From NCBI RefSeq assembly GCF_001054325.1, contig NZ_JVVM01000022.1:1-64000 (forward strand): 64,000 nucleotides of DNA. Direction: 5' to 3'. The stretch's first letter is position 1, and every line of letters starts with the position of its first letter. Below, piece after piece: positions 17,635 through 27,349 of the stretch. This DNA comes from Corynebacterium vitaeruminis. Lineage in GTDB: Bacteria > Actinomycetota > Actinomycetes > Mycobacteriales > Mycobacteriaceae. A program made the position numbers and the translations under genes. The notes below the pieces were generated by a model, which did not search any database, was not told where the DNA came from, and worked only from the letters and a program-made list of their open reading frames with translations.

Positions 17635-19611
17635 TTATGAACGTGGTGGCTGATTGCGGCGAATCCACTTACTCACGCGCTTGAAGCGCATTCCGGCCGC
17701 GCCACCCAGGTCGTCGGCAAGCGGAATATCGAGAATGGATGCCCACGTCGGCAGCATTTCTTCCTCGTAGCGGTGACCGTGGCCACCCGGGACAGTGACG
17801 GACGCGAGGCCGTCGATAAGCACCTGCCAGAAGGTGACGAACGGGTACCAGCGCATGGAGGGCAGTACGTCACGGCCGACGCGCTCGGCAAGCCAGTCGG
17901 GGCGACGCCAGGCCAGCGGGTAATCCCACCACACGATGGGGTCGGAGGCATGCTGCAAGAATGCGACGCGCGGGAACTCCCACGGTCCGAACTTGGTGCC
18001 ATAGAAGGAGTAGTACAGCTCGTCGGGGCGCGTAGCGAAGCGGATGTTGCGACCCTCGTCGATCACCGGAGCGATTTCCGGGGAACCCTTTGTACGACGG
18101 TGCGTCAGCTCTTTCCACATCGCGGAGAACTGTGGTGCGCCAGTCCAGACGGCACCGTCGACACGCGCGAGCATGTCGGCGGAATTCTCGAATGCGCCGA
18201 GACCGCCGAATCCGCCGAGGGATTCACCGGCGACATAGACCTTTGGCCGGTCGTTTTCCGGCATCTTGTCCACTTCCTGCAACACCCGGTGAATAAGCGT
18301 GTGACCGGCTGCGAGTGGAGTTTCGTGGTCCGTTAGCCAGGCCACTGGAGAGGGGAGGTCGGAGTACTGCAGAGCGACGGTGGCGCAGTTGCCAAGCGTC
18401 AAGAACTCTGCGGCCTGCGCCGACCATGGTGGCACCCAACCAGTGCCGGTAGTGGTGAAGACAACTAGGTGATCACGCCGGAATGCGCCAGTGCGGTGCA
18501 TCTCGCGGATGATGAGCTCCGCTTGTTCCCGCAGCGAACGGCCGGGCACCTTGCCCGCATAAATGCGGATAGGCTCCTGCAGTTCGGAGAGTGGCTTGCC
18601 GGTGACCGCTGCCAAGTCGCGGGCACGGGGGCCTTCGGCGACGAAGACGCGCCCCTCGGCGCCAAGTGCGTGCCACGGCTCCAGCGACCACGGGCTACCG
18701 GAACGCTCTGGCTCCCACGGCTGCATGCGGCCGGGAACGACCAGCGTGTTCAGGTAGTGAGACTTCTTGGCAATGGATTCGAAAGTCCGACGGATGAGCA
18801 GTCGATCAATGCTGGCGGCCACGGCGCCACCGACGATGGCGCCGCTGAGGACTGGGGCGAGACCGCGGGGCAGCCAGGGGCGGAGGTTGTCCCGCAGCAA
18901 GTCATAGCCGCGGTTGGCTAAAGCGGTTAGGCCTCGGGTGGTCAGGTAGAGACCGCTGGCAATGATCGTGGAGGCGAGTTGGCTACGTGCGGACTCCTGC
19001 TCATCCTTGCCCACCAGTCGGCCGATTTCGCGCTGCTGGGAAATGGAACGCAGCCACAGCGCCGCGGTGGTGGCCGTGGTGGCCACATGCCAGGTCACAG
19101 CCAGCGCGCGTTCGTGCCGGGGAGCCAGCGCAAAGCGACTGAGTGGAGTGGTGGCCAGACGCCGCATCGTCGTGTTGTAGCCATAGCCGACGGCCACACC
19201 AGTAACATGGCCCGCCAGCTGTGCCAGGAAAGTCACAGTAACGGTGGCCGTTCGCGTGCGCGGCATCAGCGAGGGGCTAAAGGCAGCCCAGGACGCAATT
19301 TCTGCACCAATCAAACCGGGGTTTGAAGGAATGCCCGCCCGTAGTGCGCTGCGGATAGTGCCAGGGCCGGTACCTAGGAGCCGTTCGCGAAAGACCTTCG
19401 CGGCCATCAGGCTACCGGTGCCAACTGCGCCCAGCGCTTTGGCTGTGCCAGCTGTGCCGGTTATTCCTGTAATTCCTGTTCGCGCTGCTCGTGCCGCTTG
19501 CACTGTCCTGGCGGTCGCGATTGGCTGAGCTGCAGCTGTGTTGCTCGTAGACGCAATCGAGGGCGCAATTGAAGTAAATGCGCGACGCAGGAATCCCATG
19601 ACTCCCATCAT
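17635..19611 (-). CDS. membrane-anchored alpha/beta-hydrolase family protein (Abhydrolase_9 type)
   Basis: A 658-residue protein. The N-terminal part (about residues 10-290) is Ala/Gly-rich with several hydrophobic segments and matches the membrane N-terminal domain seen in this actinobacterial family. The C-terminal part (about 300-640) is an alpha/beta hydrolase with nucleophile motif AGESLGGFGG (Ser near 467), aspartate region HASDPIVWWDYPLAW and a late histidine in PGGHGHRYEEE. Substrate unknown; an envelope lipid is a guess. GAGGAAAA precedes the start codon. The first 60 residues contain tandem Thr/Ala/Gly repeats (GITGITGTAGTA). Confidence 0.8.
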   Translation of the reverse strand: MMGVMGFLRRAFTSIAPSIASTSNTAAAQPIATARTVQAARAARTGITGITGTAGTAKALGAVGTGSLMAAKVFRERLLGTGPGTIRSALRAGIPSNPGLIGAEIASWAAFSPSLMPRTRTATVTVTFLAQLAGHVTGVAVGYGYNTTMRRLATTPLSRFALAPRHERALAVTWHVATTATTAALWLRSISQQREIGRLVGKDEQESARSQLASTIIASGLYLTTRGLTALANRGYDLLRDNLRPWLPRGLAPVLSGAIVGGAVAASIDRLLIRRTFESIAKKSHYLNTLVVPGRMQPWEPERSGSPWSLEPWHALGAEGRVFVAEGPRARDLAAVTGKPLSELQEPIRIYAGKVPGRSLREQAELIIREMHRTGAFRRDHLVVFTTTGTGWVPPWSAQAAEFLTLGNCATVALQYSDLPSPVAWLTDHETPLAAGHTLIHRVLQEVDKMPENDRPKVYVAGESLGGFGGLGAFENSADMLARVDGAVWTGAPQFSAMWKELTHRRTKGSPEIAPVIDEGRNIRFATRPDELYYSFYGTKFGPWEFPRVAFLQHASDPIVWWDYPLAWRRPDWLAERVGRDVLPSMRWYPFVTFWQVLIDGLASVTVPGGHGHRYEEEMLPTWASILDIPLADDLGGAAGMRFKRVSKWIRRNQPPRS

Positions 19612-19720
19612 GGCAAAATTTTTTCCTCGGGGTTATGTATCCCGCGCCAGTTGGCTGTGCAACGCGTAACCTGTGGAGTGTCGCAACTTTTCCGAATCGG
19701 TTGAGAAGGATCCGAGAGCT

Positions 19721-20668
19721 ATGAAGCTATCCACAGGAAATAAGGTTGTGCTCATCGGTGCTGGCGACGTGGGCGTGGCATACGCGTACTCGCTAGTCAA
19801 CCAGGGCACTGTCGACCATTTGGCCATCATTGACATCGACGAGAAGAAGACGATGGGCAACGTCATGGACTTAAACCATGGCGTCGTGTGGGCATCGTCG
19901 CGCACCAAAGTCACCCAGGGCACGTACGCCGACTGTGACGACGCCGCGCTGGTGGTCATCTGCGCAGGCGCAGCACAAAAGCCGGGCGAGACTCGCCTAC
20001 AGCTGGTGGACAAGAACATGAAAATCATGAAGTCCATCGTCGATTCCGTTATGGCCAGCGGTTTTGATGGGCTCCTGCTGATTGCCTCCAACCCCGTCGA
20101 CGTACTCACCTACGCCGCTTGGAAGTACTCCGGGCTGCCACACAATCGTGTCTTCGGCTCCGGCACCATCCTGGACACCGCACGTTTCCGCTACATGCTG
20201 GGTGAATACTACGATGTTTCCCCGATGAGTGTGCACGCTTACATCATCGGTGAACACGGCGACTCCGAGCTGCCAGTATTGTCCAGCGCCAATGTCGCAG
20301 GCGTCGGCCTGTCCAAGAGGCTCGCTGCCGACCCCGCGCTTCACGACGAGCTGGAGAACATCTTTATCCGAACCCGTGATGCCGCCTACGAGATTATCGA
20401 TGCCAAGGGCTCCACTTCTTACGGAATCGGTATGGGATTGGCCCGCATCACCCGCGCCATTTTCCAAAACGAAGAAGTAGCTCTGCCGGTCTCCGCATAC
20501 CTGCAGGGCGAGTACGGTCATGAGGACGTTTTTATCGGCACACCAGCCATTGTGAACCGCCGAGGCATTCGACGTGTTATCGAGATTGAGCTGGATGAAT
20601 ACGAAAAGAAGCAGTTGGACAAGTCTGTTCAGACTCTCCGTGAGGTGCAGGACCCGTTCTGGAAGTAG
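19721..20668 (+). CDS. ldh: L-lactate dehydrogenase
   Basis: A 315-residue NAD-dependent enzyme reducing pyruvate to L-lactate. The Rossmann motif [16 protein letters not shown] lies at about residues 9-24; the loop KPGETR carries the substrate arginine, SNPVDVLTY follows, and the catalytic histidine is in [10 protein letters not shown]. The ATG at 19721 has GAGAAGGA about 11 bp upstream; the frame from 19673 adds 16 unrelated residues. The long pyruvate kinase gene follows by 138 bp on the same strand. The same ldh-pyk2 pair is known in C. glutamicum, where it serves pyruvate overflow under oxygen limitation. Confidence 0.96.
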   Translation: MKLSTGNKVVLIGAGDVGVAYAYSLVNQGTVDHLAIIDIDEKKTMGNVMDLNHGVVWASSRTKVTQGTYADCDDAALVVICAGAAQKPGETRLQLVDKNMKIMKSIVDSVMASGFDGLLLIASNPVDVLTYAAWKYSGLPHNRVFGSGTILDTARFRYMLGEYYDVSPMSVHAYIIGEHGDSELPVLSSANVAGVGLSKRLAADPALHDELENIFIRTRDAAYEIIDAKGSTSYGIGMGLARITRAIFQNEEVALPVSAYLQGEYGHEDVFIGTPAIVNRRGIRRVIEIELDEYEKKQLDKSVQTLREVQDPFWK

Positions 20669-20806
20669 GTGCCGGTAGCGAAAGTAGATGTCTTCTCGAC
20701 ATGCGCTTTCGGCCATCTCATTTGAGAATGAGAGTGCCTACCTTTCATTGACCCGCGTGGCCGACTCTGGCCGACGCTTCGTCTTAAACACAGGAGTGCT
20801 TTCTCT

Positions 20807-22768
20807 ATGGCAGCGCAGAGCCCTCAAGCCCCAGCAACTGACAACATTGAAAGCGATGCGGGCGTACCGCGTCTGGATGACCTCATCAGCAAGGTCACTG
20901 ACCTGATTACAGAGTTGGACGACGTCTCGGCGGAGGCATCTGCATTACTTTCAGATGTGCCGGAAGAGCGCCGTCGCCATGCGGAAAACCTGCTGCACTA
21001 CGCACACCTGCGCACAATTGACATTCGTGAGCTGCAGAACAGCCTGCACGACCTCGGCGTGACCAGCCTGACTACGGTGGAGACTTTCACTCGAGGCCGC
21101 CTCGAGCTAGCTCTCAACGCGCTGTTGGCACTGGCGGGCCGAACCTCGGGTATCGATGTTGCCCGCATCATCGCTGATGATGCGGGCGCGGATATCGCTC
21201 TGGATAACAATGCCACCGAGCTATTCGGCCAGGAGCGCGAGGATGTCACTTCGCACATCATGGTGACCCTGCCAGCCGAGGCTGCCGACGATGCCGAACT
21301 GGTCGAAAACTTCGCTGTCGCCGGTATGGATCTCGCCCGTATCAACTGCGCCCACGACGGCCCTGAGCAGTGGCGTCGCATGATTGACAACGTCAATGCT
21401 GCAGCTGAGAAGGTCGGTCGCCGTATTTTCGTGTCCATGGATCTGGCTGGCCCGAAGCTGCGCACCGGCGACATCGAACCGGGGCCCCGCGTGGGCCGTG
21501 CTCGCGTTATGCGTGACGACGCCGGCACGGTTATCGCCAAGTCCAAGATTTGGCTGACACCCCGTCTGGACGAGAACCCTAAGCCAGCTCCGAGCGATCT
21601 GCCGGGTCGCCCAGCTCTGCCGTTAGAAGCAGATCAGGGTTGGTTGGAGCAGCTGCAGCTCGAGGACGTCATCACGCTGCATGACTCCCGCTCGGCCAAG
21701 CGTCACTTCACCGTTGTGCGCATCGACACCGACGCCGAGGGCGAGGTCGAGGCTGTCCTTGCCGAGGGCGAAAAGAACGCCTGGATCGCCGAGGGCACAC
21801 ACCTGCGCAGCAACTACGAGGTCACGCGCGCTGGTGGTGTGCCACCGACCGTGCAAAAGCTGCGCTTCTACACCGGTGATGAGTTTATTCTCACCAGCCG
21901 CGAGGAAATCACCACCATTCCACGCACAAATGACGAGATTCCTCGTGTCTCCTGCTCGCTGCCGTCTGCCGTGGCAGCTCTGAAACCGGGCGATCCGGTA
22001 CTTTTCGACGACGGTGCACTTGGCGCTGAGGTGGTTGAGGTCTCCGAGACGTCGTCAAGCGAAGATAGTCACGTCGATGCCCGGCTGCGTGTCCTGCGTA
22101 CGAAGCCGAATGGTCAGCCGCTGGCGGCGCATAAGGGCATCAATCTGCCGAACACCGACCTGCCGCTCAATTCGCTTACCGACGAAGACATCGAGCACCT
22201 GCGCTTCGTGGTGGAGCATGCGGATATCGCTGCGGTGAGCTTTATCCGTACGCAGGAGGATGCAGAGTACGTCTACAAGGTGCTCGACGAGATTGCGGCA
22301 GAGCATGAGGCTGAGGGGCGTGAGGATCTGGCATGGCGGGCTCGTAACCTGGGCATTGTGCTGAAGATTGAGACGATTCCGGCGTTCCAGAATCTGCCCG
22401 GAATTATCATCACCAGCATGAAGCGCGCCAAGTCCGGTCTGATGATTGCTCGCGGTGACCTGGCTGTGGAGCTGGGCTTCGACCGCATGGGCGAGGTTCC
22501 AGGCCAGATTCTGACGCTGGCGCAGGCAGCCGGTGTGCCGACCATTCTGGGTACTCAGGTGCTGGAGAACATGGCAAAGGCGGGCCTGCCGTCTCGCGCG
22601 GAGATTACCGACGCGGCCTTCGCCCTGCGTGCTGAGTGCGTGATGTTGAACAAGGGTCCGCACATCACCGAGGCCATCGCCATTTTGAACAACCTGGCAC
22701 GGAAGATGGGTCGCTCGCAGCGCAAGAGCCGCATCATGCTGCGGAAGATTCGCAGCTGGTCGGACTAG
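20807..22768 (+). CDS. pyk2: long-form pyruvate kinase (Pyk2-like)
   Basis: A 653-residue homologue of pyruvate kinase with an N-terminal helical extension of about 135 residues. The core has MVTLPAEAADDAELVENFAVAGMDLARINCAHD (substrate region), SMDLAGPKLRTGDIE, and VLKIETIPAFQNLPGI with the catalytic-lysine region; MIARGDLAVELGF and GTQVLENMAKAGLPSRAEITD close it. The usual C-terminal allosteric domain is short or absent. This is the type next to ldh in C. glutamicum, reported there as a second pyruvate kinase. CAGGAG precedes the ATG. ATP formation from phosphoenolpyruvate is inferred from that homologue. Confidence 0.88.
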   Translation: MAAQSPQAPATDNIESDAGVPRLDDLISKVTDLITELDDVSAEASALLSDVPEERRRHAENLLHYAHLRTIDIRELQNSLHDLGVTSLTTVETFTRGRLELALNALLALAGRTSGIDVARIIADDAGADIALDNNATELFGQEREDVTSHIMVTLPAEAADDAELVENFAVAGMDLARINCAHDGPEQWRRMIDNVNAAAEKVGRRIFVSMDLAGPKLRTGDIEPGPRVGRARVMRDDAGTVIAKSKIWLTPRLDENPKPAPSDLPGRPALPLEADQGWLEQLQLEDVITLHDSRSAKRHFTVVRIDTDAEGEVEAVLAEGEKNAWIAEGTHLRSNYEVTRAGGVPPTVQKLRFYTGDEFILTSREEITTIPRTNDEIPRVSCSLPSAVAALKPGDPVLFDDGALGAEVVEVSETSSSEDSHVDARLRVLRTKPNGQPLAAHKGINLPNTDLPLNSLTDEDIEHLRFVVEHADIAAVSFIRTQEDAEYVYKVLDEIAAEHEAEGREDLAWRARNLGIVLKIETIPAFQNLPGIIITSMKRAKSGLMIARGDLAVELGFDRMGEVPGQILTLAQAAGVPTILGTQVLENMAKAGLPSRAEITDAAFALRAECVMLNKGPHITEAIAILNNLARKMGRSQRKSRIMLRKIRSWSD

Positions 22769-22907
22769 TAGCTTAGTTATTGGCTGAACTGGTAGTCGGG
22801 CTAATTTAGGTAGGTTAGGGGAGCGCACCTAAAAACACCGCGGGCGAAATGACTGCGGAAGAAAGCCGGCCACGCGCGAGAGACGCGAGAGAGGAGCCCT
22901 GCGGAAG

Positions 22908-23786
22908 ATGTCTAATGAACAGGCAGAAAACGCGGGGTGGGCCGTGCCGCCGCCGTCTCCAAAACAGCACATGCAGCAGATGCCGCCACAGGTGGTGATG
23001 CCACCGCAGCAGGCTTGGCAACCACCTGTGGCGGATTCGACCATCACCGGTGCGACACCGCGCTGGAAGGCCGATGAGATTATTCGCAAGCGCGCGGACA
23101 GTGTCTTTCGGTGGGCGATGAGTGGCGCCGGGGTTTTCGCCGCATTTGCCGTGTTTGTCTGGATGAGCATTCTGAGTCCAGGTCAGGATCTGGTGGTTTC
23201 CCTCCTCGGCGAATTGGGAGCATGGGCTTTCGGTCTCTGCGGAATGGTTTCCCTGATTGGCCTGGGTTTTTCGGTCTACAAGACCCTCCAGGCGCTGGGC
23301 GACCGCGCCACTTATGCCCGCCCACTGCTCTCTCGCACGGCAACCGATGTGCGCACAATGCACATGTGGCCAGTGCGCAACATCACAGGGCCGGTAGCGG
23401 CTCTGGCAGAGACAGGAGTCACTGCCGTGATGGGGCCAGGTCGCTTTATCTGGTATCTGGCCTGTGTTTTGTGGCCACTTGCAGTGGGTTGGTTCATCGC
23501 CGCCGACGTATCCCGGACGTACTTTCAGGCCGGAATCATCACCGTTTTGGCCTGTATCGCCACTGCCCTTACGGCGCGGCTACTCCGCTATGTGTTGGCT
23601 CCCGAGGAAGTACATCGCAACATTCCCGTTGGGGCCGGTCGCGAGCGCACTCAGCCCGGTTTCTGGTCCAAGGGCTTCATCCCCAGCGAAGCTACCGATG
23701 AGCAGGGGGAGGCGGGCGCAATGGCCGTCGACAAGCAGCTTTTCGAAGGAACGGCGAGCGATTTCGTCGACGATTTTTATAAGTAG
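22908..23786 (+). CDS. four-helix membrane protein of unknown function
   Basis: A 292-residue protein I do not recognise. Residues 1-45 are Pro/Gln/Met-rich and polar (MPPQVVMPPQQAWQPP), as in many corynebacterial membrane proteins with disordered cytoplasmic tails. Transmembrane segments lie near 66-88, 95-118, 180-202 and 208-228; the C-terminal 60 residues are soluble. GAGGAG lies 11 bp before the ATG at 22908. It follows the pyruvate kinase gene at 139 bp and precedes the DUF5926 gene at 48 bp. Confidence 0.75.
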   Translation: MSNEQAENAGWAVPPPSPKQHMQQMPPQVVMPPQQAWQPPVADSTITGATPRWKADEIIRKRADSVFRWAMSGAGVFAAFAVFVWMSILSPGQDLVVSLLGELGAWAFGLCGMVSLIGLGFSVYKTLQALGDRATYARPLLSRTATDVRTMHMWPVRNITGPVAALAETGVTAVMGPGRFIWYLACVLWPLAVGWFIAADVSRTYFQAGIITVLACIATALTARLLRYVLAPEEVHRNIPVGAGRERTQPGFWSKGFIPSEATDEQGEAGAMAVDKQLFEGTASDFVDDFYK

Positions 23787-23834
23787 CCGAGGCAGTCGCG
23801 AAGTACGGGCGGCGAATAGGTATTCTGTGGCCTT

Positions 23835-24752
23835 GTGGGAAAGAAAACTCGTAAGAAGAATAATCAGGCCCCGGAGGGCATGAGCCGTCGCCAGGCGAAG
23901 CTGGCCGCCCGCGCCGCTGAGCGTGCGGCACTGCTGGGCAATCCGCGTCCTTTCAAGGACTACGATGAAGAGGCCGACATCGTGGCTGTTCGCGAGTTCG
24001 CCCCGGCTGTGGTCATTCCGGTCACGGTTGCTGGCGCCGAGCGTGACATCAAGCTCTGCACCGTGCTGCCAGGTGGCGTTGCCGCACTGACGCGCGCCGC
24101 TGACCAGGGCAATGAGGCTTTCGTCGCGCTGCAGACGCAGGCTCGCACCAATGACGGCGCTGCAGATCTCTCCCGTGCGCTGGCATGGGCTCGCGACGCA
24201 GAGTCGGGTCAGCAGCTCTCCGCCGCCACCGACGGCGAGGCCGCACCGCTTACCGACGTTCTGACCGCCGTGGATCTCGACAACATGGAGGTCCACCAGG
24301 ACTTTGAGTGGTGGATTCCTGAGGGCACCGAGCGCACCCCAATGATTGAGCAGAACCTGGCCGTGGCTAACGACGCAGTTTTGCCGTCGTACCGCCTGGA
24401 CGCGAAGGTCGCTGGTGCTGTCTGGTGGATTGATCCGGGCGAGCGCGCTCACATCCGCTGGGTGCGTCGTGAAGATGAGAAGCCGCTGCTGGATGCCTTG
24501 GCACGCGTGCACGCTGCGGACAACCTCTCGCTGGGCGAGGGCACGAAGTTCGCTGGTGTCTTCCGTACCGATGGCGTGCTGGTGCCGGTCTGGGACCTGG
24601 ACAACACCAAGCCGTACGACCACTGGACTGCCGCCGTGGAAGAGGCCGACAAGCGTATCGCTGAAGCGCTGGCCAGCGAAGAGCCCCTGACCGCCGAGGA
24701 GCGCAAGTCCCGTGAGACCATCGTGTCGCGTCAGGTGACCATTCGGAACTAG
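23835..24752 (+). CDS. DUF5926 family protein
   Basis: A 305-residue soluble protein. A short basic N-terminus (GKKTRKKNN, then GMSRRQAKLAARAAERAALL) precedes a conserved acidic domain of about 260 residues, with the aromatic patches FEWWIPEG and GAVWWIDPGERAHIRW. This matches the actinobacterial DUF5926 family as I recall it; the function is unknown. Starts with GTG at 23835. A terminator follows that it shares with the convergent LCP gene. Confidence 0.7.
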   Translation: MGKKTRKKNNQAPEGMSRRQAKLAARAAERAALLGNPRPFKDYDEEADIVAVREFAPAVVIPVTVAGAERDIKLCTVLPGGVAALTRAADQGNEAFVALQTQARTNDGAADLSRALAWARDAESGQQLSAATDGEAAPLTDVLTAVDLDNMEVHQDFEWWIPEGTERTPMIEQNLAVANDAVLPSYRLDAKVAGAVWWIDPGERAHIRWVRREDEKPLLDALARVHAADNLSLGEGTKFAGVFRTDGVLVPVWDLDNTKPYDHWTAAVEEADKRIAEALASEEPLTAEERKSRETIVSRQVTIRN

Positions 24753-24789
24753 ACGGTTAGGCAGCGAGTCCTAACTAGCTTGAAGAGCT

Positions 24790-24832
24790 AACGCGTGTGA
24801 CCCAGCGAAAAGCTGAGCCACACGCGTTGTTT
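24790..24832. terminator. terminator between DUF5926 and LCP genes
   Basis: AACGCGTGTG (24790-24799) pairs perfectly with CACACGCGTT (24819-24828), with a second inner pairing AGC/GCT. GTTTGTCT follows on the plus strand. The genes on both sides are convergent. Confidence 0.8.
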
Positions 24833-24872
24833 GTCTCTATGACGCCAGAAGCTGTTTTTAGCTATCTTTTGG

Positions 24873-26408
24873 CTACCTCAGCTCCGCAAAAAGCGTTGGA
24901 GCTTCAATTTCGTCCCAGAGCAGCACATTGCCCGCATAATCGGTATCCATGGCGCCTGAGGTGGGCACGGTAAGGGAATCGGCACCGAAGAGCATGCGCA
25001 ACAACAGCCAGTTTAGATGCCAGACATGGTCACCATCGCCGACAAACATGGCCTTAGTGCCGGCATTGGCCAGGCGAATCCAGCGGTAGGGGTTAAGCCA
25101 CACTGCGGGCGACTTCAGCCGTCCCATCAGCGCACCCATAAATTCACGTTGCCGCTGCACGCGGTCCAAGTCTCCCTGCGCGGTAGCGCGCGTGCGCACG
25201 TAGCCCAGAGCACCAGCGCCATCGAACTTCTGGCAACCAGCCTGAATATTCAGGCCCGCCAGCGGATCGTCAATGGCTTCTTCAGGGCACATCTCGATGC
25301 CACCGACAGCGTCGACGACACCGGCGAAACCACCAAAGCCAATCTCGGCATAGTGGTCGATGTGAATTCCGGTGTTCTTCTCTACAGTGTCGATGAGCAG
25401 CTGGGGCCCACCAAACGCGAACGCCGCATTGATCTTGTTTTTGTCATTGCCCGGGATATCCACGAAGGAATCACGCGGGATACTGACCAACTTTGGCTTA
25501 CCGAACACCGGAATGTGGGCAATCATGATGGTGTCAGTGCGCTGGCCGAAATCACCACTGCCCGTCGACAGCTTGGCAGCATCTTCCTCCGACAAGCCCG
25601 TACGAGAGTCCGAACCGACGAGCAACCAGTTAGAAGCCATCGTGTTGGAAGGGCGGTCCGCCAGTCCAGAGAAGGCATCCACTCTGGTCAGACGGATATC
25701 GACAAGCGCCATCATGGCAACGAGGAAGATGACGAGAACTAGGACAATCGACTTAAAGCGCATGCGAGGGAGCCGAATGCGTGGCATGCGGAAACCAGAC
25801 CTGGCACCGGCGCTGCCACGATTGCCACCACGACCGCCATTTCGACCGCCGCGGTCAGAGCCCGCTGTCTGTGAGGCGCCGTAGTAGTCCTGCGACGAAC
25901 CCCGCGAGGAAGGACGGAACTCCGCATCCGGGTTATAGCCGGGTGGGGGGAACCTCGGATCGCTGCCGGGGCGATAGTTATCGGCACGACCGACGCCTGC
26001 GCGGTTCATCGGCGGACGGGACTCAATACGCGTTTCGTCCAGTGGCGCCTGCCGAGGCGCAGGTCGCCTATGCGACGCCTGTTGACGTTCAGGTTGCTGG
26101 CGGGCTACCGGTCGGCGCGGTGTTTGCTGGCGCTCAACTGGCTTACGTTCCGCGTGGCGACGTTTCTGTTGAGGCATGGGCCTGCGAGGAGACGTAGGCA
26201 CAGGACGAGCTGCCCCTTCCCGAGAAGAGGAGCCGGGGCGGGGAGGGATGGGCCGTCGTGAAGCGCCACGCGAATCGGCCTCACGGGGGCGGGCATGCTT
26301 CGGCGACGCCTCGTCCACACGGCGGTAGATGGGGCGGCCATAGCGATCTTTAAGCGGCCGACCGTATCGGTCGCGGGCAATGCGCGAGTCGTCGAAGTTG
26401 CCTTCCAT
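24873..26408 (-). CDS. lcpB: LytR-CpsA-Psr (LCP) family envelope ligase
   Basis: A type II membrane protein of about 511 residues. The first 215 residues are a Pro/Arg/Gln-rich cytoplasmic tail opening with two RYGRP repeats. One transmembrane segment follows (FKSIVLVLVIFLVAMMALVDI, about 218-238), then the LCP domain (about 255-480) with VGSDSRTG, DTIMIAHI, IPRDSFVDIPG and YVRTRATAQGDLDRVQRQ. LCP enzymes join arabinogalactan to peptidoglycan; gene position suggests the LcpB orthologue. The ATG at 26408 has no ribosome-binding site, but TATTCT lies 8 bp upstream, so the mRNA is probably leaderless; GTG 26438 is less likely. Confidence 0.88.
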   Translation of the reverse strand: MEGNFDDSRIARDRYGRPLKDRYGRPIYRRVDEASPKHARPREADSRGASRRPIPPRPGSSSREGAARPVPTSPRRPMPQQKRRHAERKPVERQQTPRRPVARQQPERQQASHRRPAPRQAPLDETRIESRPPMNRAGVGRADNYRPGSDPRFPPPGYNPDAEFRPSSRGSSQDYYGASQTAGSDRGGRNGGRGGNRGSAGARSGFRMPRIRLPRMRFKSIVLVLVIFLVAMMALVDIRLTRVDAFSGLADRPSNTMASNWLLVGSDSRTGLSEEDAAKLSTGSGDFGQRTDTIMIAHIPVFGKPKLVSIPRDSFVDIPGNDKNKINAAFAFGGPQLLIDTVEKNTGIHIDHYAEIGFGGFAGVVDAVGGIEMCPEEAIDDPLAGLNIQAGCQKFDGAGALGYVRTRATAQGDLDRVQRQREFMGALMGRLKSPAVWLNPYRWIRLANAGTKAMFVGDGDHVWHLNWLLLRMLFGADSLTVPTSGAMDTDYAGNVLLWDEIEAPTLFAELR

Positions 26409-26539
26409 GACAATTAAGAATAGGCAACGACAGTGCACTTAGAGAACCGAGACAGCAATACAAATGTTGGTAGTGCTGGCATTAGCGTGCATACGAGGTA
26501 CTGAAAGAGGTAGGGGACGAAGAAGAATATGCTGGAAAT

Positions 26540-27349
26540 ATGTCCGCAATGAACCAGAACAACGAACGTGTAATCAACGAGTCGGATGTTTATGTCAAGA
26601 GCCGACATGGTGTCCCTAGGGATTTCTTCGCCTGTGAGGCGGCGGGGCTGGGTTGGCTGCGCGAGGGCGAAACTGACGGTGGTGCGCGCGTCGTGGATGT
26701 GCTGGACGTGAACGGGCATGCTCTGACATTGCGTCGAGTTCAGTCGACGGCACCGGATCCGCAGGCAGCGTACGAGTTTGGAAAATCGTTGGCTATTACC
26801 CACAATCTGGGCGCCGCTGGCTGGGGCGCCGGCCCCGATGGCTGGGAGGGACACGGCTACTTCGGTCCACTGGATCAGCCGCTGCAGATGGACCTGACTC
26901 CACGGGAAAGCTTCGGTGAATACTGGGCGAAAGGACGTCTGCTGCCTGCGCTGGGAAAGTTGGAAAACTCCTACAATAACCGCCAGCTAGATGTCTTTGA
27001 CCAGCTCATTGACCGACTCTTGGCTGGAGATTTCGACAACGAGACAGACGCTGCACGTGTCCACGGTGACCTGTGGTGGGGAAACCTCATGTGGGATGCA
27101 GATGGCGCGATTTTGATTGATCCCGCGGCGCACGGCGGAGCCCGCGAGGAGGATCTGGCGCTGCTGGCGCTATTCGGGGCAACGCACTTCGACGAGATCT
27201 TGCGTGGCTATGAGTCCGTACATCCCGTGCCGGGATTCGCGGAGAGCTGCGAACTCCACCAGCTCTATGCCGTGCTCATGCACGCAGTGCTATTTGGTGG
27301 CGGATACGCCGGGCAGGCGGCGGCAATGGCGGCGAAGTACGTGCGCTAG
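26540..27349 (+). CDS. fructosamine kinase family protein
   Basis: A 269-residue aminoglycoside-phosphotransferase-fold kinase. The catalytic-loop motif is [12 protein letters not shown] (about residues 178-189) and [17 protein letters not shown] (about 195-211) carries the metal-binding Asp, both diagnostic of fructosamine/ketosamine kinases. It probably phosphorylates glycated amines so that the sugar falls off. The gene is divergent from lcpB, and its stop overlaps the stop of the convergent amidase by 3 bp. Confidence 0.88.
   Translation: MSAMNQNNERVINESDVYVKSRHGVPRDFFACEAAGLGWLREGETDGGARVVDVLDVNGHALTLRRVQSTAPDPQAAYEFGKSLAITHNLGAAGWGAGPDGWEGHGYFGPLDQPLQMDLTPRESFGEYWAKGRLLPALGKLENSYNNRQLDVFDQLIDRLLAGDFDNETDAARVHGDLWWGNLMWDADGAILIDPAAHGGAREEDLALLALFGATHFDEILRGYESVHPVPGFAESCELHQLYAVLMHAVLFGGGYAGQAAAMAAKYVR

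Noticed and set aside
24873-26438. GTG start at 26438 for the LCP protein
   Set aside because: No ribosome-binding site, and the ten added residues (MHCRCLFLIV) are atypical; the ATG at 26408 with a nearby -10-like element is better.
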